This document shows, one piece after another, positions 23,909-32,656 of a DNA stretch of 64,000 nucleotides. The translations under genes were made by a program, and so were the position numbers. Position 1 is the stretch's first letter. Every line of letters begins with the position of its first letter. Location: contig DAOSZN010000005.1 in assembly GCA_035593725.1 (NCBI GenBank), positions 48,956-112,955 on the forward strand. The letters are read 5' to 3'. Below the pieces are notes generated by a model, which was given only the letters and a program-made list of their open reading frames with translations, made no database searches and was not told where the DNA came from. The DNA comes from UBA4971 sp029551185 (lineage in GTDB: Bacteria > Bacillota > SHA-98 > UBA4971).

Positions 23909-23955
23909 GGGGATCGAGGATTTTTGACTCTCTCGGCAGGCAGGGAGGTATTAGT

Positions 23956-24366
23956 ATGGGGATGGACATAGACATGCTGCGGTGCACAGGGTGCAAGCTC
24001 TGCCAAATAGTGTGTTCTGTCGCTAATTTCGGGGAAAACAACCCGAAGAAATCCGGCATACGGATAGTATCTCGGCTTTTTACTGAAGCCAGGTACGATG
24101 TTATTGTATGCGATCACTGCGGTGAGTGCATAGACGTATGCCCCTTTGCTGCAATTAGCTTGGACTCCGGAGTTGTCACTATCGATCCGGAACTATGCAC
24201 GAACTGTGGAATCTGTATAGACGCGTGTCCAAAGGGTGCTTTGTTTACTCATCCGGAGGTAGGTCACCCGATAAAATGCACCTTGTGTGGGGAGTGCGAG
24301 AGGCTTTGTCCCAGGGGAATTCTGGGCGCCCTTGCAGCTAGCACTGAAGGGGAGGTGGCTGACTAG
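23956..24366 (+). CDS. Four-cluster ferredoxin, probable partner of the aldehyde ferredoxin oxidoreductase
   Basis: 136 residues with four CxxCxxCxxxC-type sets: CTGCKLCQIVC, CDHCGECIDVC, CTNCGICIDAC and CTLCGECERLC, enough for four [4Fe-4S] clusters. ATG 23956 is chosen because AGGGAGGT lies 8 nt upstream; an upstream ATG at 23905 overlaps the preceding stop. It ends right before the AOR gene, so it most likely receives electrons from AOR or links the amine dehydrogenase to it. Confidence 0.9.
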   Translation: MGMDIDMLRCTGCKLCQIVCSVANFGENNPKKSGIRIVSRLFTEARYDVIVCDHCGECIDVCPFAAISLDSGVVTIDPELCTNCGICIDACPKGALFTHPEVGHPIKCTLCGECERLCPRGILGALAASTEGEVAD

Positions 24367-26220
24367 ATGTACGGATATGCAGGTAATATTCTCCGGGTGG
24401 ATTTGTCTTGCAGCAAAGTCTCGCATGAGCCTCTTACTGAAGAGCTGGTTCATAATTACATAGGAGGCAGAGGATTCGGCGCCTACTACGTTTATAAGGA
24501 AGTCCCACCGGGCGCTGACCCTTATGGGCCTGCAAATAAGCTCGTCATAGCCTCAGGCCCCTTCGCCGGGCTGTTATTGCCCAGCGGGTCAAAGACCAGT
24601 ATCTCAGCAAAAAGTCCGGCAACCGGTATCTATGGTGACAGTAATGTTGGGGGGCACTTGGCCGGGGAACTGAAGTATGCCGGGATAGACGCTGTTATTG
24701 TAGGCGGGAAAGCCGAAGCCCCGTCGTATTTGCTCATCGATGATGACAAGGTGGAAATACGCGGTGCGGGTCACCTTTGGGGGCTGGGCGCGATAAAGAC
24801 TGAAGAAGTCCTGAAAGAGGAATTAGGGGACGAATTCCAGATTGCCACGATAGGTCCTGCAGGCGAGAAGGGTGTTGTATTTGCCTGCATAAACCATGAT
24901 TTCGGTCGTCAGGCAGGCAGGTGTGGAATGGGAGCGGTCATGGGGTCCAAGAACCTCAAGGCTGTTGCTGTGAGAGGGACTCGAAGCGTGCCTGTGGCTG
25001 ATATTGATGGACTAAAGGATGTATCCGCCGTTATGTTCCGGGAGCTTATGGCAAATCCTGCGCTAAAGGTATGGCAGGATCTAGGGCTTGCACAAGTGAC
25101 TACGTGGGCAAACTCTATCGGGGCGCTTCCTACTCGTAACTTCAGGCAAAATTTCTATGAGGCCGTAAACGGGTTAAGCGGAGAGCTTATGAAAGAGACT
25201 ATTGTTGTAGGCGACAAAGCCTGTTTTGCTTGTCCTATGGCCACCGGGAAACTGTGCAAAGCCAGTTTTCGCGGCAAGACTGTTCTTGTGGAAGGGCCGG
25301 AATATGAGACCACAGCGCTCATCGGCAGCAACTGCGCCTTGGGTTCCATAGAAGAAGTGGCATTCGCGAACTATGTCTGTGATGAACTCGGCCTTGATAC
25401 CATTTCCGCAGGCAATGTCGTGGCGTTTACCATGGAATGCTTTGAAAAAGGCATAATCACAAAGGATGATACAGGAGGTATCGAAGCCAAGTTCGGGAGC
25501 CTTGACGCGTTTTGTGAGCTTGCCCATAAGATAGCGGCAAGGGAAGGCATCGGGGACCTTTTGGCTCAGGGGGTTGCAACAGCTGCTGAAGCCTGGGGCG
25601 AAGAAAGCAGGCGCATAGCCATTCATGTGAAAGGACTTGAGTGGAGCGGTTATGAGTCCAGAGGCGCTCCTTCTATGATGTTGGCATATATGACGTGTGA
25701 TATAGGCGCTCACCACAACCGCGCTTGGTCAGTGACCCATGATATCGCGGTAGGACGTGATGTTATTAAGGGGAAGGCGGCAAAGGTCGTAGAATTCCAA
25801 CATGTAAGGCCTCTCTTTGATTGCCTGGGCGTGTGCAGGTTGCAGTGGGTGGAGCTGGGCTTGCCCCTTGAACATTATGCAAGGCTATATCCTGTCGTGA
25901 CAGGCAGGGATGATTCGTGGGAAGACCTTCTCGTAAAATCTGAAAGGATATGGAACTTGACACGAGCGTTTGCTGTACGGGAAAGGGAGGACTTCGGGAG
26001 GAAGGATGATTGGCCTCCCGGAAGATTCTATGAAGAGCCTGTGCCTGACGGCCCGTTGGCAGGGTTCGGCATTACGGAACAGGATCTCAATACACTTCTT
26101 GACGAATACTATGAACTACGCGGTTGGGACGTGAACGGAAGGCCTAAAGAGGAGACTTTGACGAGACTGGGACTGGAAGATGTTGCAACTGAACTTCGTG
26201 AAATGGGGAGGATCTTATGA
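24367..26220 (+). CDS. aor: Tungsten-type aldehyde ferredoxin oxidoreductase
   Basis: 617 residues, normal for AOR, which oxidises aldehydes to acids with reduction of ferredoxin using a bis-pterin tungsten cofactor and one [4Fe-4S] cluster. The N-terminal pterin-binding domain (LRVDLSCSKV...NYIGGRGFGA, SGPFAGLLLPSGSKTSISAKSP, GRCGMGAVMGSKNLKA) and the cluster cysteines (CFACPMATGKLC and the distal CLGVCRLQW) are visible. Start ATG 24367 directly follows the ferredoxin stop. The aldehyde substrate is unknown; operon context suggests an aldehyde released by amine oxidation. Confidence 0.95.
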   Translation: MYGYAGNILRVDLSCSKVSHEPLTEELVHNYIGGRGFGAYYVYKEVPPGADPYGPANKLVIASGPFAGLLLPSGSKTSISAKSPATGIYGDSNVGGHLAGELKYAGIDAVIVGGKAEAPSYLLIDDDKVEIRGAGHLWGLGAIKTEEVLKEELGDEFQIATIGPAGEKGVVFACINHDFGRQAGRCGMGAVMGSKNLKAVAVRGTRSVPVADIDGLKDVSAVMFRELMANPALKVWQDLGLAQVTTWANSIGALPTRNFRQNFYEAVNGLSGELMKETIVVGDKACFACPMATGKLCKASFRGKTVLVEGPEYETTALIGSNCALGSIEEVAFANYVCDELGLDTISAGNVVAFTMECFEKGIITKDDTGGIEAKFGSLDAFCELAHKIAAREGIGDLLAQGVATAAEAWGEESRRIAIHVKGLEWSGYESRGAPSMMLAYMTCDIGAHHNRAWSVTHDIAVGRDVIKGKAAKVVEFQHVRPLFDCLGVCRLQWVELGLPLEHYARLYPVVTGRDDSWEDLLVKSERIWNLTRAFAVREREDFGRKDDWPPGRFYEEPVPDGPLAGFGITEQDLNTLLDEYYELRGWDVNGRPKEETLTRLGLEDVATELREMGRIL

Positions 26221-26450
26221 GGGTTACCCTCAGGTTTGCCAGGGCGCTACAGGAGATTTACGAACACCTTGATGAAGAGATGGAAGCAACGCTGGAAGAA
26301 GGAGCGACAGCGAGAGATGCTCTGGCTGCCGCAAACTTGCCGGAAGGCGCCTGGGGCATTCTGCTTACTGATGACAGACTTTGCAAGATAGATGAAAAAG
26401 TCTCTGATGGTCAGGTAATCACGGTGCTGCCGCCGATTTCCGGCGGCTGA
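26217..26450 (+). CDS. MoaD/ThiS-family sulfur carrier protein
   Basis: 77 residues ending in the diagnostic SGG needed for adenylation and thiocarboxylation. The beta-grasp pattern begins MRVTLRFARALQE and contains DGQVITVLPPISGG. MoaD-like proteins donate sulfur for pterin dithiolene formation; location after aor (ATGA overlap) suggests a dedicated carrier for tungstopterin synthesis. ThiS-type function is less likely from context. Confidence 0.88.
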   Translation: MRVTLRFARALQEIYEHLDEEMEATLEEGATARDALAAANLPEGAWGILLTDDRLCKIDEKVSDGQVITVLPPISGG

Positions 26451-26569
26451 GGGGTTAATTGCCAAAAACCGTTTGAGTCAAGCTGCGAAATGCCCCGCCC
26501 CGACATAATATAGGTTGTGGCATTCTCCCTTGGAGGATACACAATTATGTCTCAGGCGGGGTTAAGCTT

Positions 26570-28168
26570 ATGGAGTGTCCGAGAATCACAAATGTCTGGG
26601 CTACCGGGTTTGCTGACCCAATCGCGAATCGTATGACGTCCCGCTTGGTCATAGAAGCTACTTCCTTGCCACGTTGCCGTGTTCGTGGAATATCCGTAAA
26701 TGAAATAAAGATTGAGTTTCCTTACGCAATCCTTCAGATGGCTCCTGACAGCATAAGGGTGAATGACGGACTCATATCCCGAATGACAGTGGTCAACGGG
26801 CCTCCTTACCCATATATCCGCGTTAGTTTGGAACACTCTTCCCTTTGGACTTTGATTGAGGTTCCGGGGACACCTGCAGGGAGCGCTCCGGAAAGAATTG
26901 TAATAGATTTTGACCGCAGACCTATTCGAGGGATATTTGAAGGCAAACTTGTAGCTATTGACCCTGGGCATGGAGGCTGCGACACCGGGGGACGCGGTCC
27001 GGTAAATCTCGTGGAGAAGAAGATAACCATTGAAATAGGACGACTCTTTGCCAACGCCCTTACGCGGGAAGGGGCAGGAGTAATAATGACCCGCACATCT
27101 GATGAGAATGTGTCAAAGGCTGCAAGATTTGCACGTGCAGAGAGTTCTGACGCTGACGTATTTATCAGTATTCACACGTTTTCGTCAGGCAATCGCAAGA
27201 TATCAGGCTCAAGAACTCTATATAGCCTAGAGACGGAAAGAGAGAGCCGGGCTTTAGCTGAATGCATCCAGGCCTCCCTGGTGGAGAAACTCCCGGTGGC
27301 AGACAGGGGAATAGCCGGAAATCCCGAGAGACTTCCTTCTGATTTTAAGATTCCCCATGTAGTTGTGGAAGTAGCTGCCATAACCAATTGGGTGGAAGAA
27401 GGATGGCTTCGCAGTATTACCTTTAAGGAGCAGGCTGCGAATGCCATGGTTACAGGACTTGCTAGGTATTTTCTCTTCGCTGCCCGACATCCGGGGGGAA
27501 ACGGCAAGTGTGGCACGAGATCCAGGACTGTTCCGGCAAAGGTATCGACTATTCCCATAAGAACTCATTTGATAGGCGAACATGAGGACCTGGTTGAGGT
27601 TATCAAGAGATATGTCTCCGGCATTGTGAGACAGGGCGATGTTGTTGCTGTCGCTGAGAGTGTGGTATCCATAACTCAAGGCAGGGCTATCTTGCCTGAG
27701 TCCGTTCATCCTGGTCTGCTTGCACGTATGCTGTGCAAGCTTCCGGGTAAGGACGGAAGCCTTGCCACTCCGCCTGCAATGCAGCTTGCAATTGATGAGG
27801 TAGGAGCCTATAAAGTGCTGCTGGGAGTCATGGCTGCAGGCGCAGGCAGACTCATAGGGCGCAGAGGAGATTTCTTCAGGGTTGCAGGACGTTCTCTGGC
27901 TCAAATTGATGATATAGCAGGGACTCTTCCTCCATATGACAAGCATGTGATTCTTGGTCCGTCCAGTCCGGACAAGGTCGTAAAATGCATTAAGGATTCC
28001 ATAGGCGTGGACGTGGCAATCGTGGACGTAAATGATCTTGGTTGTGTAGATATCCTGGGAATCACTGATTTGAATGCTTTGGACTGGGTGTCGCGGGCGC
28101 TTACAAGCAATCCTCTGGGAAATGATGATCAACAGACTCCTATTGTCATCCTTCGGCCCGGCTATTGA
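26570..28168 (+). CDS. N-acetylmuramoyl-L-alanine amidase fused to F420-ligase-like domain
   Basis: 532 residues in three parts: an N-terminal beta-rich region (1-~110), a zinc amidase_3 domain (~120-300) and a C-terminal ~210-residue domain resembling F420-0:gamma-glutamyl ligase. The amidase ligands are present: DPGHGG, the Glu in VEKKI, the His in ISIHTF and catalytic Glu in VVVEVAAITN. The last domain carries PIRTHLIGEHEDLVEVI, GDVVAVAESVVSITQGRA and RRGDFFRVAGRSLAQIDD. No signal peptide is visible in the given frame. The start is suspect: ATG 26570 has only a weak ribosome site, while a strong GGAGG precedes ATG 26547 in another frame (see findings). Role unknown; perhaps cortex or cell-wall remodelling. 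Confidence 0.85.
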   Translation: MECPRITNVWATGFADPIANRMTSRLVIEATSLPRCRVRGISVNEIKIEFPYAILQMAPDSIRVNDGLISRMTVVNGPPYPYIRVSLEHSSLWTLIEVPGTPAGSAPERIVIDFDRRPIRGIFEGKLVAIDPGHGGCDTGGRGPVNLVEKKITIEIGRLFANALTREGAGVIMTRTSDENVSKAARFARAESSDADVFISIHTFSSGNRKISGSRTLYSLETERESRALAECIQASLVEKLPVADRGIAGNPERLPSDFKIPHVVVEVAAITNWVEEGWLRSITFKEQAANAMVTGLARYFLFAARHPGGNGKCGTRSRTVPAKVSTIPIRTHLIGEHEDLVEVIKRYVSGIVRQGDVVAVAESVVSITQGRAILPESVHPGLLARMLCKLPGKDGSLATPPAMQLAIDEVGAYKVLLGVMAAGAGRLIGRRGDFFRVAGRSLAQIDDIAGTLPPYDKHVILGPSSPDKVVKCIKDSIGVDVAIVDVNDLGCVDILGITDLNALDWVSRALTSNPLGNDDQQTPIVILRPGY

Positions 28169-28284
28169 TTTTTAAGCCTGATATGAAGTTCGGTTCGAGA
28201 CCCTCTTGTAAGGGATTTGCTGTTACCGAAGATGCCTTGGTATTGGCATTATCCCGCTCTCTGCGGCATAAATAGGATACTGCC

Positions 28285-29904
28285 ATGAAAACTCAGTCCT
28301 TTTTCAGCGGTACGTTGATCCTACTGGGCGCAGGAATCCTCACAAAGGTGTTAGGCGCTTTATTCATTATTCCCCTTACCAGGTTAATAGGGGCTGAAGG
28401 TGTCGGTCTTCTGCAGATGGCATCCCCGGTTTTCGTCGCAGCGGCAGTGCTATGCGCATCAGGAATTCCTGTTGCCACGTCAAAACTGGTGTCAGAAAGA
28501 CTTGCTGTCCGGGATGAATCAGGTGCAATACAAGTTGTGTCAGTCAGTCTGGCAGCTGCGCTTCCGGTAGCCGTATTGCTTTCTTATGCGCTGTACGCCG
28601 GGGCCGGTTTCATTGCAGCTTTCATAGTAAGGGATCCCAGGGTGTTCTTTCCGCTCAGGTGTCTTTCTCCTGCTGTCTGTTTCATCACATGTTCCGCAGT
28701 TTTCAGAGGCTATTTTCAGGGGCGCAGTATCATGGTGCCAACAGCTGTGTCCAATGTGACAGAGCAGGTGGTCAGGGTAGTTGTTGGGCTTGGGTTGGCT
28801 TATGCCTTACTGCCAAGAGGCGTACACTGGTCTGCTGCAGGAGCTGCCATGGGCGGATCTTGTGGGGCCTTTGTAGGGTTTCTCGTTCTTATCATGTACT
28901 TCATAGCAGTGGGCAGAGAGAATCCGATACCAAAGAGTGGAGGGAAGTCGAACCACGTCTCAAGAACGTCCCCCGGCAGGCAGTCATCCCGTTGTACCAT
29001 CAAGGAGGTTGTAGCCCTTGCGTGGCCTGTGACTATGGCATCCCTCGTTTGGCCTCTACAGGATTTTCTGAATGCAGCTATTATCCCCACAAGACTTCAG
29101 TATATCGGATTTTCCGTTTCCCATTCAGCAGAACTCTACGGACGCTTGTCAGGCATGGCCTTAGGCTTAGTGGCCTTGCCCGGCGTTGTCACGACTGCGA
29201 TGGCAATAAACCTTGTCCCCCAGGTTGCGTCTGCCCATGCCAAAGGATGCCGAGACCGTACGGCTCACCTGACAAAGAGCGCGATACGAGGGGCATTATT
29301 GGTTGGCATTCCTGCTTCAGCAGGACTTCTGGCCCTGCCTACACAGATAAGCGCTCTTGTGTTCGGGGATCCCGGAGCAGGAGTTCCCCTTAAGATAATG
29401 TCGTTTGGTTCCACTTTTTTGTGTCTGCAACAGACTACTGCAAGTGTTCTAAATGGCGTGGGGAAGGTAGACTTGCCTCTCAGAAACGGCCTTATTGGGG
29501 CAACTTGCGCCACTTTGACCAATTATGTGCTTACAGGGATTCCCGGAGTAGACATAAAAGGGGCTGCTTTTGGAATCGGACTCGGATTTCTTGTAACAGG
29601 GGTGCTCAATGTGATCGCCTGCGGAAAACTGACAGGCCCGGGTCCTGATCTTCTTATATCAGGATTGCGTGCAGCTGTAGCGTCTGCCATCATGTTTCCG
29701 GTAGTCCAAGGCATTAACGGCTTTCTGCTTATGCGCACTTTAAACTGCACCGTATCTACATCTTGCGCAATCCTCGCAGGTGTGGTTGTATATGGATTAG
29801 CCTTAATTTTCCTCGGAGAACTTAGTTTGCGGGAGATAGCGGTCATACCCGTTGTAGGTAATTTGCTGGCAAAAACCTTTCGGTTCACCGGTTGGGCGCG
29901 CTAG
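28285..29904 (+). CDS. spoVB: Stage V sporulation protein B / lipid flippase (MVF/PST family)
   Basis: 539 residues, about 14 membrane helices, polysaccharide-flippase fold. The opening FFSGTLILLGAGILTKVLGALFIIPLTRLIG and FRGYFQGRS are typical of SpoVB, which is required for spore cortex formation and resembles lipid II flippases. Placement after a cell-wall amidase fits. Ribosome site is weak (AGGA at 28274-28277). A YtgP/MurJ-like vegetative flippase is the alternative; the SpoVB type is favoured. Confidence 0.88.
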   Translation: MKTQSFFSGTLILLGAGILTKVLGALFIIPLTRLIGAEGVGLLQMASPVFVAAAVLCASGIPVATSKLVSERLAVRDESGAIQVVSVSLAAALPVAVLLSYALYAGAGFIAAFIVRDPRVFFPLRCLSPAVCFITCSAVFRGYFQGRSIMVPTAVSNVTEQVVRVVVGLGLAYALLPRGVHWSAAGAAMGGSCGAFVGFLVLIMYFIAVGRENPIPKSGGKSNHVSRTSPGRQSSRCTIKEVVALAWPVTMASLVWPLQDFLNAAIIPTRLQYIGFSVSHSAELYGRLSGMALGLVALPGVVTTAMAINLVPQVASAHAKGCRDRTAHLTKSAIRGALLVGIPASAGLLALPTQISALVFGDPGAGVPLKIMSFGSTFLCLQQTTASVLNGVGKVDLPLRNGLIGATCATLTNYVLTGIPGVDIKGAAFGIGLGFLVTGVLNVIACGKLTGPGPDLLISGLRAAVASAIMFPVVQGINGFLLMRTLNCTVSTSCAILAGVVVYGLALIFLGELSLREIAVIPVVGNLLAKTFRFTGWAR

Positions 29905-30067
29905 GCGAAACCATCCTCTATACAGGTCTTCATATCCCCATTAACCAATTCATCCCTTTTTTCAACAATGGAAATCTGCGGCAGGAGATTCCCGGGGAGT
30001 GTCGAAGGATCATACTGTTATACGGTCATCCTACAACTTTTTGCAAGGGGTGATTGGTGGTATTGAT

Positions 30068-30796
30068 ATGGAGCCGATAAAGCGTGTTCGAGTAGTAGAT
30101 TCTGTTTCAGAAAAACTTTTAGGAGCAATATCAGAAGGCAGATTTGAGATAGGGGAGAAGCTCCCGCCTGAGCATGAGCTTGCTGAAATGCTCAAGGTGA
30201 GCAGGAATGCCCTGAGAGAAGCAGTCCGCCAATTGGAGACAATGGGTATAGTCACGGTGAGGCACGGTGATGGAACTTATGTCAATCGTGTGACAGGCAG
30301 CTCCCTCGTTACCCGAGCTCTTCAATTTTTCAGGTTAGGCGGAAAGACCTTAGTCGATCTTGTTGAAGCCCGTGAAGCTATTGAAGTAACCGCAGCTATG
30401 CTGGCAGCGGAGCGGGCAAGGGATGAGGAAGCTGACACTCTCATACGACTTGTTCATGAGATGAGCGACCTTTTGGACAGTCCCGGAGAGTACGCGGAAA
30501 AGGATTTCACCTTTCATGTGATGGTTGTTAAGGCATCAAGGAATGAAGTCCTTGTTGAACTGTTTTCCACAATTCAGGATATTCTCATGGTTCAGTTGCG
30601 AAAAATCATGGAATTTTATGGAGTCACAAGAGAGTCATACGGTTATCACCGGAAGATAGCTTCGGCTATAGCTGACAAGGACGGAGAGGCTGCAGCTGAG
30701 GCAATGAGAGATCATTTCAGGAAAGTTGCAAAACCTTATGTGGCGCAAATCGCAAAGGATTCCTACTTGAACTCGGGAGGAGAAGGCGAAACATGA
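30068..30796 (+). CDS. GntR-family (FadR subfamily) transcription regulator
   Basis: 242 residues: winged-helix domain (LPPEHELAEMLKVSRNALREAVRQLETMG..HGDGTYV) followed by an FCD ligand-binding domain with helices and metal-binding His/Asp positions (DFTFHVMVVKAS, YHRKIASAI, MRDHF). ATG 30068 follows GGTGATTGGTGG; an upstream frame to 29999 lacks support. It precedes and overlaps etfB, so it probably controls the etfBA-glcD genes in response to a carboxylic acid, as LldR/LctA-type regulators do for lactate genes. Confidence 0.88.
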   Translation: MEPIKRVRVVDSVSEKLLGAISEGRFEIGEKLPPEHELAEMLKVSRNALREAVRQLETMGIVTVRHGDGTYVNRVTGSSLVTRALQFFRLGGKTLVDLVEAREAIEVTAAMLAAERARDEEADTLIRLVHEMSDLLDSPGEYAEKDFTFHVMVVKASRNEVLVELFSTIQDILMVQLRKIMEFYGVTRESYGYHRKIASAIADKDGEAAAEAMRDHFRKVAKPYVAQIAKDSYLNSGGEGET

Positions 30797-31596
30797 GCAT
30801 CTATGTTTTACTGAAGCAAGTGCCGGGCACATCCGATGTAAAAATGGATGAAGAGACCGGGACAATGATAAGAACCGAACACAAGAACGTTATTAACCCT
30901 TTGGATGAAAACGCTTTGTCCGAAGCTATTCGGATAAAGGGCGCAAAGCCGGAAGTGAAAGTTACGGCAATCAGTATGGGTCCGCCTCATGCCCAAAAGG
31001 CCTTACGGGAAGCCATAGCCCTTGGCGCTGACGAAGCAGTTCTCATGTCACATAGGGGGTTTTCAGGATCTGACACCTTAGCGACAAGCAAGGCTTTAGC
31101 CAAGGCTTTAATGACGCTGGCCGGGGGCCGGCTCGGAAAGGATGATTTGGTCCTTTGCGGAGAACGTGCCACTGACGGAGAGACCGGCCAGGTAGGGCCT
31201 ATGGTATCAGCTATCTTGGATGTTCCTGTTGTGACTTATGTCCGTAAGATTGTCTTGAAAGACCATTATATTGAGGCTGAACGAGTGGTTGAAGAGGGGC
31301 TTGAGCTCATTAGGACATCTTTGCCCGCTGTTGTGACTGTGGTAAAAGATATTAATCAACCCGGATTTCCCACTCTCTCCGGAAAACTCAGAGCCAAGTC
31401 CAAGGAGATTCCTATCCTTACCCCTCTTGATCTGGGCCTTTCCCAAGAAGATGTAGGACTTCAGGGATCTCCGACAAGAGTTGTCAAAGTGTTTCGGCCG
31501 AGACTCAGCCGCGACACAATTATGCAAAAGCAAGACAGTTCATGTGTTGCAGTGGACAGCCTTATGTCTTTCCTTGAAGAACGCGGTATCATCTAG
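30793..31596 (+). CDS. etfB: Electron transfer flavoprotein beta subunit
   Basis: 267 residues with the EtfB pattern YVLLKQVPGTSDVKMDEETG, NPLDENALSEAIR, SMGPPHAQKALREAIALGADEA and SGSDTLATSKALAKAL. The long MGPP..LREA..GADEAVL..  FSGSDT stretch resembles EtfB of bifurcating/confurcating complexes (e.g. Acetobacterium LctB), though the common DRAFAGADT reads SHRGFSGSDT. Start overlaps the stop of the regulator (ATGA). Works as a dimer with EtfA. Confidence 0.93.
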   Translation: MSIYVLLKQVPGTSDVKMDEETGTMIRTEHKNVINPLDENALSEAIRIKGAKPEVKVTAISMGPPHAQKALREAIALGADEAVLMSHRGFSGSDTLATSKALAKALMTLAGGRLGKDDLVLCGERATDGETGQVGPMVSAILDVPVVTYVRKIVLKDHYIEAERVVEEGLELIRTSLPAVVTVVKDINQPGFPTLSGKLRAKSKEIPILTPLDLGLSQEDVGLQGSPTRVVKVFRPRLSRDTIMQKQDSSCVAVDSLMSFLEERGII

Positions 31597-31628
31597 TTTT
31601 GGCGCAATTTGATAAATGGAAGCAGGTG

Positions 31629-32651
31629 ATGGCTTTGACATATAGAGGCGTAATGGTAATAGGAGAGCAGAGGGGTGGGGAGCTTCACCCTGTGACGTAT
31701 GAGTTATTGGCAAGAGGACGCGTTCTTGCTGACAAGCTCTCAGAGGAGCTTTCTTGTGTTGTCCTTGGCCATGAAATTGAACGGTTCGCAGAAGGGATAA
31801 TCCAAAGAGGTGCTGATATCGTCTACATAGTAGACAATCCCGCGCTCCGGCACTTCCTTCCTCGACCTTATGCAGCAGCTCTAACCAGACTTGCCAAGGA
31901 GGCGAAACCTGAGATTATCTTGGCTGCTGCAACTACGCAAGGCCGAACGATTATGCCGCTTATTGCAGCAAGACTTGACACAGGATTGACAGCGGACTGT
32001 ACAGGGCTTGACATAGATCCTCTTGACAGGTTGCTTCTTCAAACAAGGCCTGCCATCGGCGGCAATGTAATGGCTACGATAAAGACGCCGACATCCCGGC
32101 CTCAAATGGCTACTGTAAGGCCGAAGTCAGCAAAACCAAATTCTGCCGATAAGACCAGAGAAGGCCTGGTGGTGCTGAAGACCTATGAAGACAACATATT
32201 CGCGACTTGTGAAGAACTTATCGATTTTGTGAAAGACACCACTCAAGATGTGAACGTGCAAGATGCGGATATTGTGGTCGCAGGCGGGAAAGGGCTTAAG
32301 ACCCGTGACAACTTCCGCATGATAGAGGAACTCGCATCCTTGCTTGGTGCAGCTGTAGGCGCATCCAGAGACGTCGTGGATCTCGGGTGGGTGGGATATC
32401 CTCATCAAATAGGACTGAGCGGAAAAACAGTATCGCCAAAGCTCTATATAGCAATAGGCCTTTCCGGTTCGGTGCAGCATCTTGCAGGTATGCAGACATC
32501 CGAGACTGTGGTTGCGATAAATAAGGATGAGGACGCTCAGATATTTAAAGTGGCTGATTTCGGTATTGTCGGAGACCTGTTCGATGTTGTTCCCGAATTA
32601 ACAGAGAAGCTTAAAGAGAAAAAGAACGGAGAATGCGTAAGGAAGGGGTGA
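31629..32651 (+). CDS. etfA: Electron transfer flavoprotein alpha subunit
   Basis: 340 residues. The N-terminal domain opens YRGVMVIGEQRGGELHPVTYELL; the C-terminal FAD domain has VVAGGKGLKTRDNFRMIEEL, GWVGYPHQIGLSGKTVSPKLYIAIGLSGSVQHLAGM-type motif in pieces (PKLYIAIGLSGSVQHLAG), and INKDEDAQIFKVADFGIVGD. The N-terminal ferredoxin extension found in the confurcating lactate dehydrogenase EtfA of Acetobacterium is absent. ATG 31629 gives the usual N-terminus; TTG 31599 would add ten residues. Partner of EtfB and the GlcD-like dehydrogenase. Confidence 0.93.
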   Translation: MALTYRGVMVIGEQRGGELHPVTYELLARGRVLADKLSEELSCVVLGHEIERFAEGIIQRGADIVYIVDNPALRHFLPRPYAAALTRLAKEAKPEIILAAATTQGRTIMPLIAARLDTGLTADCTGLDIDPLDRLLLQTRPAIGGNVMATIKTPTSRPQMATVRPKSAKPNSADKTREGLVVLKTYEDNIFATCEELIDFVKDTTQDVNVQDADIVVAGGKGLKTRDNFRMIEELASLLGAAVGASRDVVDLGWVGYPHQIGLSGKTVSPKLYIAIGLSGSVQHLAGMQTSETVVAINKDEDAQIFKVADFGIVGDLFDVVPELTEKLKEKKNGECVRKG

Positions 32652-32656
32652 GACTT

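Noticed and set aside
26504..26512. CATAATATA as a sigma-K -10 before the amidase
   Set aside because: No matching -35 AC element at the right distance.
27254..28132. 292-residue minus-strand ORF opposite the amidase fusion
   Set aside because: Antisense shadow: the plus strand carries conserved motifs throughout, and the minus product has no recognisable domain.
28246..28274. Sigma-E-like promoter (GCATTAT-14-CATAAATA) before spoVB
   Set aside because: Transcription would start only about four bases before the ATG, leaving no room for the ribosome site, so chance similarity is more likely.
28659..29393. 244-residue plus-strand ORF inside spoVB
   Set aside because: Alternate-frame shadow of a clear membrane protein; Cys/Arg-rich composition without motifs.
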